From NCBI GenBank assembly GCA_963837695.1, contig CAWINZ010000005.1, positions 2,140,412 to 2,204,411 of the forward strand: a DNA stretch of 64,000 bases, in the 5' to 3' direction. This DNA comes from VRUE01 sp963837695. Lineage in GTDB: Bacteria; Actinomycetota; Thermoleophilia; Solirubrobacterales; 70-9. Position numbers and translations under genes: made by a program. Positions 22,493-30,723 of the stretch are shown here, in pieces (within the stretch, counting starts at the first letter, position 1; each line of letters begins with the position of its first letter). The notes below the pieces were generated by a model, which was not told where the DNA came from, did no database searches, and saw only the letters and a program-made list of their open reading frames with translations.

Positions 22493-23479
22493 ATGAAGCT
22501 GATCATCCAAATCCCCTGCCTGAACGAGGAAGCGACGCTGCCGGAGACGATCGCCGCCCTGCCCCGCGCGATCGAGGGCATCGACGAGGTCGAGCTGCTG
22601 GTCATCGACGACGGCTCGACCGACCGCACGGTCGAAGTCGCGCGGGAGAACGGCGTCGAGCACATCGTCCGCCTGACCAACAACCGCGGCCTCGCGGCGG
22701 CCTTCCAGGCCGGCCTCGACGCCTGCCTCAAGCTCGGCGCCGACGTCGTCGTCAATACCGATGCCGACAACCAGTACAGCGGCGCCGACGTGCCGAGGCT
22801 GCTGGCGCCGATCCTCGCCGGCGAGGCCGACATGGTCGTCGGCGACCGCCGCGTCGCCACGATCGAGCATTTCTCGGGCGCCAAGAAGCGCCTGCAGCAG
22901 CTCGGCAGCGCCGTGGTCCGCAAAGTCTCCGGCACGGCGATCGCCGACACGACCTCGGGCTTCCGCGCCTATAACCGCGAGGCGGCGCTGGGCCTGCTCG
23001 TAACCGACAACTTCACCTACACGCTGGAGAGTTTGATCCAGGCCGGCAAGATGCTGATCGCCGTCGACCAAGTCGAGGTCGGCACGAACGCCCAGACCCG
23101 CGAGTCGCGGCTCTTCGACTCGACCGGCGCCTACGTGCGCCGCAACGCGCTCTCGATCCTGCGCATCTACGCCCGCTACGAGCCGCTGCGCCTCTTCGCC
23201 GGCGCCAGCGCCGCAGTCGGCGCGCTGGCCCTACTCGCCTGGCTGCCGTTCCTGATCGACTGGATCTTCAACGGCGACTCGAGCGGCCACATCCAGTCGC
23301 TGATCCTCGGCGCGGTGCTCTTCATCGCGGCGCTGCAGCTGCTCGCCCTGGGCGTGATCGGCGACCTGCTCGCCGGCCAGCGAGTGATGACCCAGCGGGT
23401 CTTCGAGCGGGTCCGCCGCGTTGAGCTCTCGCTCGGCGTTGAGCCGTCCCACTACGAGCGCGGCGCGCCGAAGCGCTGA
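22493..23479 (+). CDS. Family 2 glycosyltransferase, polyprenyl-phosphate hexose transferase type
   Basis: A 328-residue GT-A enzyme: MKLIIQIPCLNEEATLPETI at the start, VIDDGSTDRTVEVA, the metal motif NTDADNQYS (DXD at about 86-88), and FRAYNREAAL. Two C-terminal hydrophobic segments (LALLAWLPFLIDWIF and LGAVLFIAALQLLALGVIGDLL) anchor it to the membrane, as in DPM1/ArnC-like enzymes that load sugars onto lipid carriers. The ATG at 22493 is the natural start; the longer open frame upstream runs through a hairpin. It overlaps the flippase gene by one base (TGATG), which suggests that the two handle the same lipid-linked sugar. Confidence 0.87.
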   Translation: MKLIIQIPCLNEEATLPETIAALPRAIEGIDEVELLVIDDGSTDRTVEVARENGVEHIVRLTNNRGLAAAFQAGLDACLKLGADVVVNTDADNQYSGADVPRLLAPILAGEADMVVGDRRVATIEHFSGAKKRLQQLGSAVVRKVSGTAIADTTSGFRAYNREAALGLLVTDNFTYTLESLIQAGKMLIAVDQVEVGTNAQTRESRLFDSTGAYVRRNALSILRIYARYEPLRLFAGASAAVGALALLAWLPFLIDWIFNGDSSGHIQSLILGAVLFIAALQLLALGVIGDLLAGQRVMTQRVFERVRRVELSLGVEPSHYERGAPKR

Positions 23480-24894
23480 TGGGACTGCGCGAGAAACTCC
23501 CCGGGGCCAAGCCCGGGGACGCGTCCGCGGGCGGATCCTCGACCGCCGAGTACGGCCGGCTGGCGAGCTTCCTGGCGATCGGCGTCGGCCTCACCGGCCT
23601 GATCACCTACGCCTACTTCCTGATCGCCTCGCACGTGCTCTCCAAGCCCGACTACGGGCAGATCACGGTGCTCTGGTCGGCCGTTTTCATCACGATCTCG
23701 ACCCTCTACAGGCCGGTCGAACAGCTGCTCTCCCGCCACATCTCCGAACGCCGCACGAAGGGCGAGGCGATCGGCGAGCCGATGCGGGTCGCCTCGACGA
23801 TCCAGGTCGGCCTCTCGCTCTTCTTCGCCGTCGCCGCGCTGGTCTTGCGTGGACCGATCCAGAACGACCTGCTGGAGGGCAACGAAACGCTCTACTGGGT
23901 CTTCTTCTCGGCGGTCCTCTTCTACGCGGCGAGCTACTTCGCCCGCGGCTTCCTCGCCGGTAGCCAGCGCTTCGGCCTGTTCGTCGCCTTGATCCTCTCC
24001 GAATCCTGCTTCCGCACCGTCTTCGCCGTGCTCGTCGCGGTCAACGTGCTGAGCGGACAGTCAGCGGTCGCGATCGGGATCACGGCCGCCCCGGCCCTCA
24101 GCCTGCTCGTCGTGCCGGCCGCCTTCGCCCGGCGGGCCAAACAGGAGAGCGAGCGGCCGGCACCACCCCCCGGCGCTGAGGATCAGGCGGACTTCTCCCT
24201 TAAAAAGGGCGGCGGCTTCGCCGCGGCCGTGCTGGTGATCATGTTCAGCGAACAGGCCTTCCTCAATGCGGGCCCGCTGATCATCCGCGGATTGCAGGGC
24301 GCGGCGGCGGCGGGCTTCATCTTCAACGTGCTGATGATCGCCCGCGCCCCGCTGCAGCTCTTCCAGTCGGTCTCGACCAGCATCCTCCCCCACCTCACGA
24401 CGCTGCACGCCAGCGACAGCGAGGAGAGCGACCACGAATTCCGCCGCACCGTGCGCATGGTCCTGCTCGGGCTCGCCGCCTTCACCGCGGTGGCCTTCGT
24501 CTTCATGGCGCTGGCAGGCCCGAAGGCGATGCAGATCGCCTTCAGCAACAAGTTCACCTACGACCGCGCCGGCCTGCTGCTGGTCACGATCGGCATGGGC
24601 CTGTACCTCTGCTCGGTGACGGTCAACCAGGCCTGCATCGCGCAGGGCCAGGTGCGCCGCGCCGCCGCCCGCTGGATCGCCTGCGCTGCGCTGTTCATCG
24701 GCTGGAACTTCGTGCCGCTGGTCAGCGACGAGTTCCGCCGTGTGGAGATCGGCTTCGTGCTCGCTGCGGGGCTGCTCTTCTCGCTCCTCTACTACGCCTA
24801 CAGCCACCCGCACGAGCGCGCCGAGGACGTGCCCCTGCCGGGCTCGCCGGAGGAACTGGAGGCACGGTTGGCGGCTATCGACGAGCAGGTCTGA
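23479..24894 (+). CDS. Polysaccharide flippase-type membrane protein (Wzx/MurJ superfamily)
   Basis: A 471-residue protein with about 12-14 predicted hydrophobic segments (for example LASFLAIGVGLTGLITYAYFL, VLFYAASYFARGFLAG, AAVLVIMFSEQAFLNAGPLI). It fits the MOP superfamily of lipid-linked saccharide exporters. A hydrophilic N-terminal stretch (LREKLPGAKPGDASAGGSS) precedes TM1, and an acidic tail follows the last TM. It is coupled to the glycosyltransferase gene by a one-base overlap. Substrate and direction are not deducible. Confidence 0.8.
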   Translation: MGLREKLPGAKPGDASAGGSSTAEYGRLASFLAIGVGLTGLITYAYFLIASHVLSKPDYGQITVLWSAVFITISTLYRPVEQLLSRHISERRTKGEAIGEPMRVASTIQVGLSLFFAVAALVLRGPIQNDLLEGNETLYWVFFSAVLFYAASYFARGFLAGSQRFGLFVALILSESCFRTVFAVLVAVNVLSGQSAVAIGITAAPALSLLVVPAAFARRAKQESERPAPPPGAEDQADFSLKKGGGFAAAVLVIMFSEQAFLNAGPLIIRGLQGAAAAGFIFNVLMIARAPLQLFQSVSTSILPHLTTLHASDSEESDHEFRRTVRMVLLGLAAFTAVAFVFMALAGPKAMQIAFSNKFTYDRAGLLLVTIGMGLYLCSVTVNQACIAQGQVRRAAARWIACAALFIGWNFVPLVSDEFRRVEIGFVLAAGLLFSLLYYAYSHPHERAEDVPLPGSPEELEARLAAIDEQV

Positions 24895-24914
24895 CCGTCT
24901 ACTAGGGTCCGTCG

Positions 24915-26708
24915 ATGGGTGGACACGACGCCGAGCTGATCCTGATCGCCGGCGCCCTGCTCGCGGCGGGGATCCTCGGGGCGCAGCTGGCCGACCGGGT
25001 GCGCATCCCCGGCCTGCTGCTGTTCCTCGGCCTCGGCATGCTCGCCGGCTCGGAGGGGATCGGCGGGATCGAGTTCACCGACACCGAACTGGCCCGAACC
25101 CTGGGGACGATCGCGCTGGTGCTGATCCTCTTCGAGGGCGGCCTGACCGCCGGCTGGTCGGAGATCCGGCCGGTGCTGGGCACGGCCGCCTCGCTGGCGA
25201 CCGTCGGCACCACGATCACGGCCGTTCTCGCCGGCCTCGCCGCGAAGTGGATCTTCGGCTTCAGCGTGCTCGAAGGCATGATCGTCGGCGCGGCGATCGC
25301 CGCCACCGACTCAGCCGCGATCTTCGCCGTCCTGCGCCGCTCGACCCTGCAGAAACGGCTGGCGCGCTCGCTGGAGGGGGAGTCGGGAATGAACGACCCG
25401 GTCGCGCTGCTGCTGGTGATCGGCTTCATCGAATGGATCCAGGAGCCGGGCTTCGGACTGGCCGACATGGCAGGTCTACTCGCGCTGAAACTGGCGATCG
25501 GAACGGTGATCGGCCTCGCGCTGGGCAGGCTGTCCGCCGCCGCACTCGACCGGGTGCGGCTGCCGACGGACGGCATCTACCCGGTGGCGACGATCGCGAT
25601 CGCCGGCCTTGCGTTCGGCCTCGCCGAGATCGCCCACGGATCCGGCTTCCTCGCGACCTACCTCACCGCCCTGGCGCTCGGCTCCGCCCGGATCCCGGCG
25701 CGCCGCACGGTCGTCGCCTTCCACGAGGGGGTCGGCTGGGTCGCCCAGATCGGTCTCTTCATCCTGCTCGGCCTGCTGGTCTTCCCCAGCACGCTCGGCG
25801 ACGTCGCCTTCGAAGGCCTGGCGCTCTCCGCGGCGCTGATCCTGGTCGCCCGGCCCCTCGCCGCCTTCGTCGCGACGCAGTTCTCGCCGCTCAACCTGCG
25901 CGAGCGGGCGATGCTCGGCTGGGCCGGACTGCGCGGCGCGACGCCGATCTGGCTGGCCACCTTCCCCGTCGTCGCCGGCGTCGGCGCCGGGCAGGAGCTG
26001 TTCTCGATCGTCTTCTTCGTCGTCGTCACCTCGACCCTGATCCAGGGGGCGAGCTTCGAGCCGCTGGCCAAACGGCTCGGGTTGACGACCGACGAGCCGG
26101 CGCTGCCGCGGCGCCTGCTCGAGTCGGGGCGCATCCGTCGCATGGGCGGTGACGTCGTCTCCTACCGCCTGCGCCCGGGCGCGGCGGCCTCCGGCCACAT
26201 GGTGCGCGAGCTGGGCCTGCCGCGCGAGGCGCTGCTCAACGTGATCGTCCGCGACGGGCGGGCGATCCCCCCGCGCGGCTCGACCGAGGTCCGCGAGGGC
26301 GACGAGCTGCACATCCTCGTCCGCGGCGAGCTGCGCGAGGAGGTCGAGGAGCTGACCCGGCAGTGGCACCAGGGCCCGGTGGGCACGCCGGCGCCCGAAG
26401 CCGTCGCCCGCCGCGGCTCACAGGTCTTCACGGTGCGCCCGGCGGGCGAGATCGTGGATCCGTCGGCGCCGAAGGAGGTCGACGGCATCGCGGTCGCGGC
26501 GATCCTGCGCAGCCGCCGCGACCGCAACAGCGCCCTGACCGTGCTCGCTGACGGCCGCTACGCGATCACGACCGAGGCCCTGGTTGCGATGGGCAGCCGC
26601 CAAGCGCTGGCGCGCTGGTGCGAGCGCCGCGCCGCCCGGGCTGGAGACGACCCTTCAGAGCGCGCTTGGTGGCAGGAGGCGATCGGAGCGCTGATAGCCC
26701 GCGGCTAA
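24915..26708 (+). CDS. K+/H+ (or Na+/H+) antiporter, CPA1/NhaP2-CvrA type
   Basis: A 597-residue protein with about 12 TM segments in the first 390 residues (LFLGLGMLAGSEGIGG, IALVLILFEGGLTAGW). It carries the antiporter signature AATDSAAIFAVLRR and EGESGMNDPVALLLV; the ND pair is the ion site of CPA1 exchangers. A cytoplasmic RCK_C/TrkA_C-type domain follows (about 405-470, EVREGDELHILVRGELREEVEEL), with a further C-terminal region. This layout is that of NhaP2/CvrA potassium-proton antiporters used in volume control. It lies 20 bp after the flippase gene and is convergent with rpe (4-bp overlap). Confidence 0.87.
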   Translation: MGGHDAELILIAGALLAAGILGAQLADRVRIPGLLLFLGLGMLAGSEGIGGIEFTDTELARTLGTIALVLILFEGGLTAGWSEIRPVLGTAASLATVGTTITAVLAGLAAKWIFGFSVLEGMIVGAAIAATDSAAIFAVLRRSTLQKRLARSLEGESGMNDPVALLLVIGFIEWIQEPGFGLADMAGLLALKLAIGTVIGLALGRLSAAALDRVRLPTDGIYPVATIAIAGLAFGLAEIAHGSGFLATYLTALALGSARIPARRTVVAFHEGVGWVAQIGLFILLGLLVFPSTLGDVAFEGLALSAALILVARPLAAFVATQFSPLNLRERAMLGWAGLRGATPIWLATFPVVAGVGAGQELFSIVFFVVVTSTLIQGASFEPLAKRLGLTTDEPALPRRLLESGRIRRMGGDVVSYRLRPGAAASGHMVRELGLPREALLNVIVRDGRAIPPRGSTEVREGDELHILVRGELREEVEELTRQWHQGPVGTPAPEAVARRGSQVFTVRPAGEIVDPSAPKEVDGIAVAAILRSRRDRNSALTVLADGRYAITTEALVAMGSRQALARWCERRAARAGDDPSERAWWQEAIGALIARG

Positions 26709-27391
26709 ACGGCGCCAGCAGCGGCGACGATCTCCGCGTAGGCCGCAGCAGGATCGGCAGCACCGAACACGGCTGATCCGGCGACGAATAAAGATGCTCC
26801 GGCTTCTGCGATCGGGCCGGCCGTTCCCGTGTCGATGCCGCCGTCTACCTCGATCTTCGCCGAGCCGACGACGCCGGCGAGGCGCGAGACCTTGTCGTTC
26901 GATCCGTCGATGAAGGCCTGGCCGCCCCAGCCAGGGTTGACCGTCATGCAGAGGGCGATGTCGGCGCGGTCGCGCAGCTCGGCAAGCGCCTCGACCGGCG
27001 TGCCCGGGTTTATCGCGATCCCGGCGAGGCAGCCCAGCTCGCGGATCGCGGACAGGGTGCGGTTGGCGTGCGGCGTGGCCTCCTCGTGGAAGGTGATCGA
27101 GTCGGCGCCGGCCGCGGCGAAGGCCTCGATGTGGCGCTCGGGCGCCTCGATCATCAGGTGGACGTCGATCGCGCCGCCGGCCGCGTGCACCCGGTCGGCG
27201 ATCGACGCCGCGACCAGCGGACCGATCGTTATCGGCGGCACGAAATGACCGTCCATCACATCAACGTGGATCACGCGTGCCCCGGCCGCCATCACCTCGT
27301 CGACCTGGGCTCCCAGCCGTGAGAAATCCGCGGAAAGAATCGAAGGGGCAACCCTGCGCTCCTCCAGCAACTCTGCAATTCGCTCACTCAT
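26705..27391 (-). CDS. rpe: Ribulose-phosphate 3-epimerase
   Basis: Rpe interconverts ribulose-5-P and xylulose-5-P in the pentose phosphate pathway. The 228-residue TIM barrel shows RVAPSILSADFSRLG, HVDVMDGHFVPPITIG, VHLMIEAPERHIEAF, MTVNPGWGGQAFI and IEVDGGIDTGTAGPI, with all metal and catalytic residues. I chose the ATG at 27391 (MSERIAELLEERR); the open frame continues upstream but without resemblance. It is the last gene of the priA-def-fmt-rsmB set, after the small zinc-ribbon gene. Confidence 0.95.
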   Translation of the reverse strand: MSERIAELLEERRVAPSILSADFSRLGAQVDEVMAAGARVIHVDVMDGHFVPPITIGPLVAASIADRVHAAGGAIDVHLMIEAPERHIEAFAAAGADSITFHEEATPHANRTLSAIRELGCLAGIAINPGTPVEALAELRDRADIALCMTVNPGWGGQAFIDGSNDKVSRLAGVVGSAKIEVDGGIDTGTAGPIAEAGASLFVAGSAVFGAADPAAAYAEIVAAAGAV

Positions 27392-27529
27392 GGAAAAACC
27401 TCTCCCAGGGCGCGAAAACCAAGCAGGTCGGGGGATGCAGGGAGGACGGTGAGGGGAGCGCACTTTCGTGCGTGACCCGATCCGGACGACCGAAGACCCC
27501 GAGATGCGCCGGTTTGCAGCGTCCTGGGC

Positions 27530-27742
27530 TCATATCGGTCTCAGCATCGAATCTCCGCACATCTGACAAGTCATGTCCTCGGTCGTGCTCATCCGCGCGA
27601 TCGTCTGGTGTTCGCCGCAATTGGGGCACTGCGAGACCAGCTCGAAGCGGTGCAGACAGTACACGCAGCGGAAGCGGCCGGGAAGCTGGGAGGGGCGCAG
27701 CCAAGGCTCGCCGCAACTGGGGCATTTCGCTCGCTTCAGCAC
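27530..27742 (-). CDS. Small zinc-ribbon protein
   Basis: A 70-residue protein with four CxxC pairs: CPSC (7-10), CVYC (26-29), CPNC (40-43) and CQMC (59-62), enough for two zinc ribbons. The spacing recalls the YfgJ-type zinc-ribbon proteins of unknown function. The start is GTG at 27742. It lies 46 bp downstream of rsmB and 138 bp upstream of rpe on the same strand. The gap towards rpe has no gene I can see. Confidence 0.7.
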   Translation of the reverse strand: MLKRAKCPSCGEPWLRPSQLPGRFRCVYCLHRFELVSQCPNCGEHQTIARMSTTEDMTCQMCGDSMLRPI

Positions 27743-27788
27743 TGCTCAGCGGTTCTGTCGACGGTCATGGTTTCTCCACTCATCTGCG

Positions 27789-29159
27789 TCAATCATCCTT
27801 GCTCAAGCGGCAGACGAAAAAACCGGTGGTGGTGTCGCGGTCGGGGCGAAGCTGGAGGCAACGCCGGTCGTGGGACGAAGCGAGACCCGGCGCAAGCGCG
27901 CCGAGGTCATCAACCGAGAGCCGCGGCGCCTCGCCGACCGCCGCCCGCGAGAGCAGGGCCGCGATCTGCTCCTCGCCCTCGCGTCGCGAGATCGTGCAGG
28001 TCGAGTAGACGAGCGTCCCGCCCGGCCGCAGTGCCTCCAGGCCCCGCACGAGGATCTGCGCCTGCAGGTCGACCAGGCGCTCGATCGTCCGCGGCGACTT
28101 GCGCCAGCGCGCGTCCGGGCGCGAGGCGAGCGCGCCGAGGTCCGAGCAGGGCGGATCGACGAGCACCCGGTCGAAGCCGGAGGCCATTCCGCCCGCCGCC
28201 GCGTCGGCCTCGATCACGGTGACGCTGCGCAGGCCGAGGCGCCGCGCCTGCTCGGCGACTTCCCCGGCTCGGCCGGGCTCCTGCTCGACCGCGATGACCT
28301 CGCCGCGGTCGCCCATCCGGGCGGCGATCTGGCCGGTCTTGATCCCGGGCCCGGCGCAGAGGTCGAGCACGTGCTCTCCCGGCTGGGGATCGAGCACCTC
28401 GACCACAGCGGCAGAGCCGCGGCTCTGCGGGGTCAGCTCTCCCGCCGCGACCCGCGCCGGCACCGCGGCGCCGATGCGACCGGCGGTGACGATCGTCTCG
28501 GGCGGAGCCAGCGGCCAGGGGCCTTCCGCCGGCTGGGCGTCGAGCCCAGCCTCGCTCAGGATCGCCAGCATCGCCTCGCGATCGCGGCGCATCGTGTTGA
28601 CGCAGAGCCCCAGCTCGGCGGGCTCGTTGCACGCCGCCAGCAGCGCGCGGGCCAGCTCGGGGCCCAGCTCCTGCCACCACATCCGCGCCAGCCAGAGCGG
28701 CGCCGAGTGCGCGATCGCGGCACTCTCCGGGGTCGAGTCGTCGCCCAGCAACGTCTCGGTCAGCTTCACCCGCTCACGAGCGGCCCGGCGCAGCACCGCA
28801 TTGACCAGCCCGGCGGCGTGGGCGGCCCCGGCGCCCTTGACGAGCTCGACCGCCTGATCGACCGCCGCGTGGTCGGGCGTCCCGTCGGCGAAGAGCAGCT
28901 CGTAGAGACCGAGGCGCAGAGCAGCGAGGACCGGTGGGTCGAGCAGCCGCAGCGAGCGTTCGGCGAGGCGCTCGATCGCCGCGTCGGCGGTGCCGCGGCG
29001 CTGCACGGCGCCGAAGGCGAGGCGCTGTGCCTGGGCGCGCTCGCGCCCGTCCAGCTTTCCCGCGTCGGCAGCCTCACGGAAGAAGCGCTCCGTGTGAGCG
29101 TCCCGCTCGAAGGTCGCCCGGACCGTCTCGAAGGCAAGCGCCCGGGCAGGCGCGATCAA
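27789..29159 (-). CDS. rsmB: 16S rRNA (cytosine967-C5)-methyltransferase RsmB
   Basis: RsmB makes m5C967 in the 30S head. The 456-residue protein has the NusB-like N-terminal domain (LGLYELLFADGTPDHAAVDQAVELVKG and AGLVNAVLRRAAR). Its methyltransferase domain has VLDLCAGPGIKTGQIAARMG, VLVDPPCSDLGAL (DPPC catalytic Cys) and YSTCTISRREGEEQI (second Cys). I chose a TTG start at 29159 (IAPARALAFETV follows), which overlaps the fmt stop; a longer frame reaches 29279 but lies inside fmt. Confidence 0.93.
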   Translation of the reverse strand: MIAPARALAFETVRATFERDAHTERFFREAADAGKLDGRERAQAQRLAFGAVQRRGTADAAIERLAERSLRLLDPPVLAALRLGLYELLFADGTPDHAAVDQAVELVKGAGAAHAAGLVNAVLRRAARERVKLTETLLGDDSTPESAAIAHSAPLWLARMWWQELGPELARALLAACNEPAELGLCVNTMRRDREAMLAILSEAGLDAQPAEGPWPLAPPETIVTAGRIGAAVPARVAAGELTPQSRGSAAVVEVLDPQPGEHVLDLCAGPGIKTGQIAARMGDRGEVIAVEQEPGRAGEVAEQARRLGLRSVTVIEADAAAGGMASGFDRVLVDPPCSDLGALASRPDARWRKSPRTIERLVDLQAQILVRGLEALRPGGTLVYSTCTISRREGEEQIAALLSRAAVGEAPRLSVDDLGALAPGLASSHDRRCLQLRPDRDTTTGFFVCRLSKDD

Positions 29160-30061
29160 AGTGCGGGCACCGCGTGGCCGCGCAGGTAGGCGTCGGCGGC
29201 CATCGGCTTGCCGCCGGGAGGCTGTACGACCTCGAGCCGCAGGGCCCCGCGCCCGCAGCCGAGCAGCAGCGCCCCCCACTCGGCCTTCATCGCGCCCTGC
29301 TTGACGCCGACGTCGACCGCCCGCGCCAGCCTCACACCGAGTCGCGTCTCAGCGCCCACCTCGATATAGGCGCCGATGTGGGGAGTCAGAGCACGGACCA
29401 TGCGCGCCAGCTCAACCGCCGGCCGGCAGGGGTCGAGGCGACGCTCGGCGGGAGCGATCTTCTCCGCGTAGGTCGCCTCCGCGTCATCCTGCTCGGTGAA
29501 CTCCAGCGATCCTTCGGCCTGCCGATCGAGCGCCTCGATCAGCAGCTCGCCACCCAGAGCGGAGAGCTTCCGGGAGAGGCTCTCGAAGTCGTCCTCCGGA
29601 CCGATCGCGATCTCGTCGCGGAGGGCGACCGGACCGGAATCGAGACCGGCGGTGACCTGCATCAGGGAGACGCCGGTACGGGCGTCGCCGGCGATGATCG
29701 CGCGCTCGATCGGCGCCGCGCCGCGCCAGCGGGGAAGCAGCGACGGGTGCACGTTGAGCAGCGGCCACTCGGAGAGCAGCGGCTCGCGAATCAGCTGACC
29801 GAAGGCGCAGACCACGACCGCGTCGGGACGGGCTGCGCGGATCCGCTCCAGCGCAGACTGCTCGTTGACGTTCTCCGCCTGCAGCAACTCGATCCCCAGC
29901 TCGGTGGCGAGCGCGGCGGCGGGTGGCGGGCCGCTGCGACGGCCGCGACCCTTCGGCCGGTCGGGCGGCGTTACGACCAGCCGCGGTCGGTGGCCGGAGT
30001 CGGCGAGGCGCCGCAGGACATCGGCGGCAAACTCCGAGGTGCCGAGGTAGACGGTCCTCAC
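29156..30061 (-). CDS. fmt: Methionyl-tRNA formyltransferase
   Basis: Fmt formylates initiator Met-tRNA with 10-formyl-THF. The 301-residue protein has VVTPPDRPKGRGRR, the signature LNVHPSLLPRWRGAAPIERA with catalytic N/H, VTAGLDSGPVALRDEI (D), and the C-terminal OB-like domain. The GTG start at 30061 overlaps the def stop (GTGA). The def-fmt coupling is standard, since deformylation undoes what Fmt does. Confidence 0.96.
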   Translation of the reverse strand: MRTVYLGTSEFAADVLRRLADSGHRPRLVVTPPDRPKGRGRRSGPPPAAALATELGIELLQAENVNEQSALERIRAARPDAVVVCAFGQLIREPLLSEWPLLNVHPSLLPRWRGAAPIERAIIAGDARTGVSLMQVTAGLDSGPVALRDEIAIGPEDDFESLSRKLSALGGELLIEALDRQAEGSLEFTEQDDAEATYAEKIAPAERRLDPCRPAVELARMVRALTPHIGAYIEVGAETRLGVRLARAVDVGVKQGAMKAEWGALLLGCGRGALRLEVVQPPGGKPMAADAYLRGHAVPAL

Positions 30062-30696
30062 GCGTCGGTGCGAGGCTCGCGGTGCTCGTCGGCATCCGCC
30101 GCCTCGTACTCCTCGCTCGGGGGTGCGTAGCTGCCGCCTTCGCGCAGCGCCCGCAGCGCCGCCTTGCGTTGCGCCCGCGGCGCCCGATCGAGGATCAGCA
30201 CCCCGTCGAGGTGGTCGATCTCGTGCTGGATGACCCGGGCCTCGAGGCCGGAGGCCTCGATCGCTATCGGCTGCCCGTCGACGTCGAAGCCGCCCACCCG
30301 AGCGTGCAGCGGCCGCTCTACGTCCATCGCCACGCGCGGCAGGCTGAGGCACCCCTCCTCGGCGAGGACCGCCTCATCGGAGAGCCACTCGATCGACGGG
30401 TTGACCAGGCCGGTGGGCACGCCATCGGAACCCGCCTGGAAGACCAGGACGCGCCGCAGGATGCCGAGCTGGGTAGCCGCAAGGCCGACTCCGAGTCCGT
30501 CGCGCATGATCGCGATCATGCGGTCAGCCTCGGCGCGCAACCCAGGGCCGAACTCGGTCACCGGCGAGGCCTTGCTCTTCAACACCGGGTCGCCGAACTT
30601 GATCACGTTGGCAAGCGCCGCTTCGCGCCGCTCGATCACTTCGGCTTCGAGCCGGTCGCGCCCGGTCTCGTCCTTCAGGACCCCTTCATCGCTCAC
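30058..30696 (-). CDS. def: Peptide deformylase
   Basis: Def removes the formyl group from nascent chains. The three active-site motifs are present: GVGLAATQLG (about 70-79), EEGCLSLP (metal-binding Cys, about 113-120) and QHEIDHLDG (HExxH, about 156-164). The 212-residue chain is longer than usual. It has a charged N-terminal extension before NVIKFGDPVL and an acidic C-terminal tail (PPSEEYEAADADEHREPRTDA). It lies between priA (27 bp upstream) and fmt. Confidence 0.95.
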   Translation of the reverse strand: MSDEGVLKDETGRDRLEAEVIERREAALANVIKFGDPVLKSKASPVTEFGPGLRAEADRMIAIMRDGLGVGLAATQLGILRRVLVFQAGSDGVPTGLVNPSIEWLSDEAVLAEEGCLSLPRVAMDVERPLHARVGGFDVDGQPIAIEASGLEARVIQHEIDHLDGVLILDRAPRAQRKAALRALREGGSYAPPSEEYEAADADEHREPRTDA

Positions 30697-30723
30697 AACC
30701 CGATTGTATGGATCGGCCCGGGG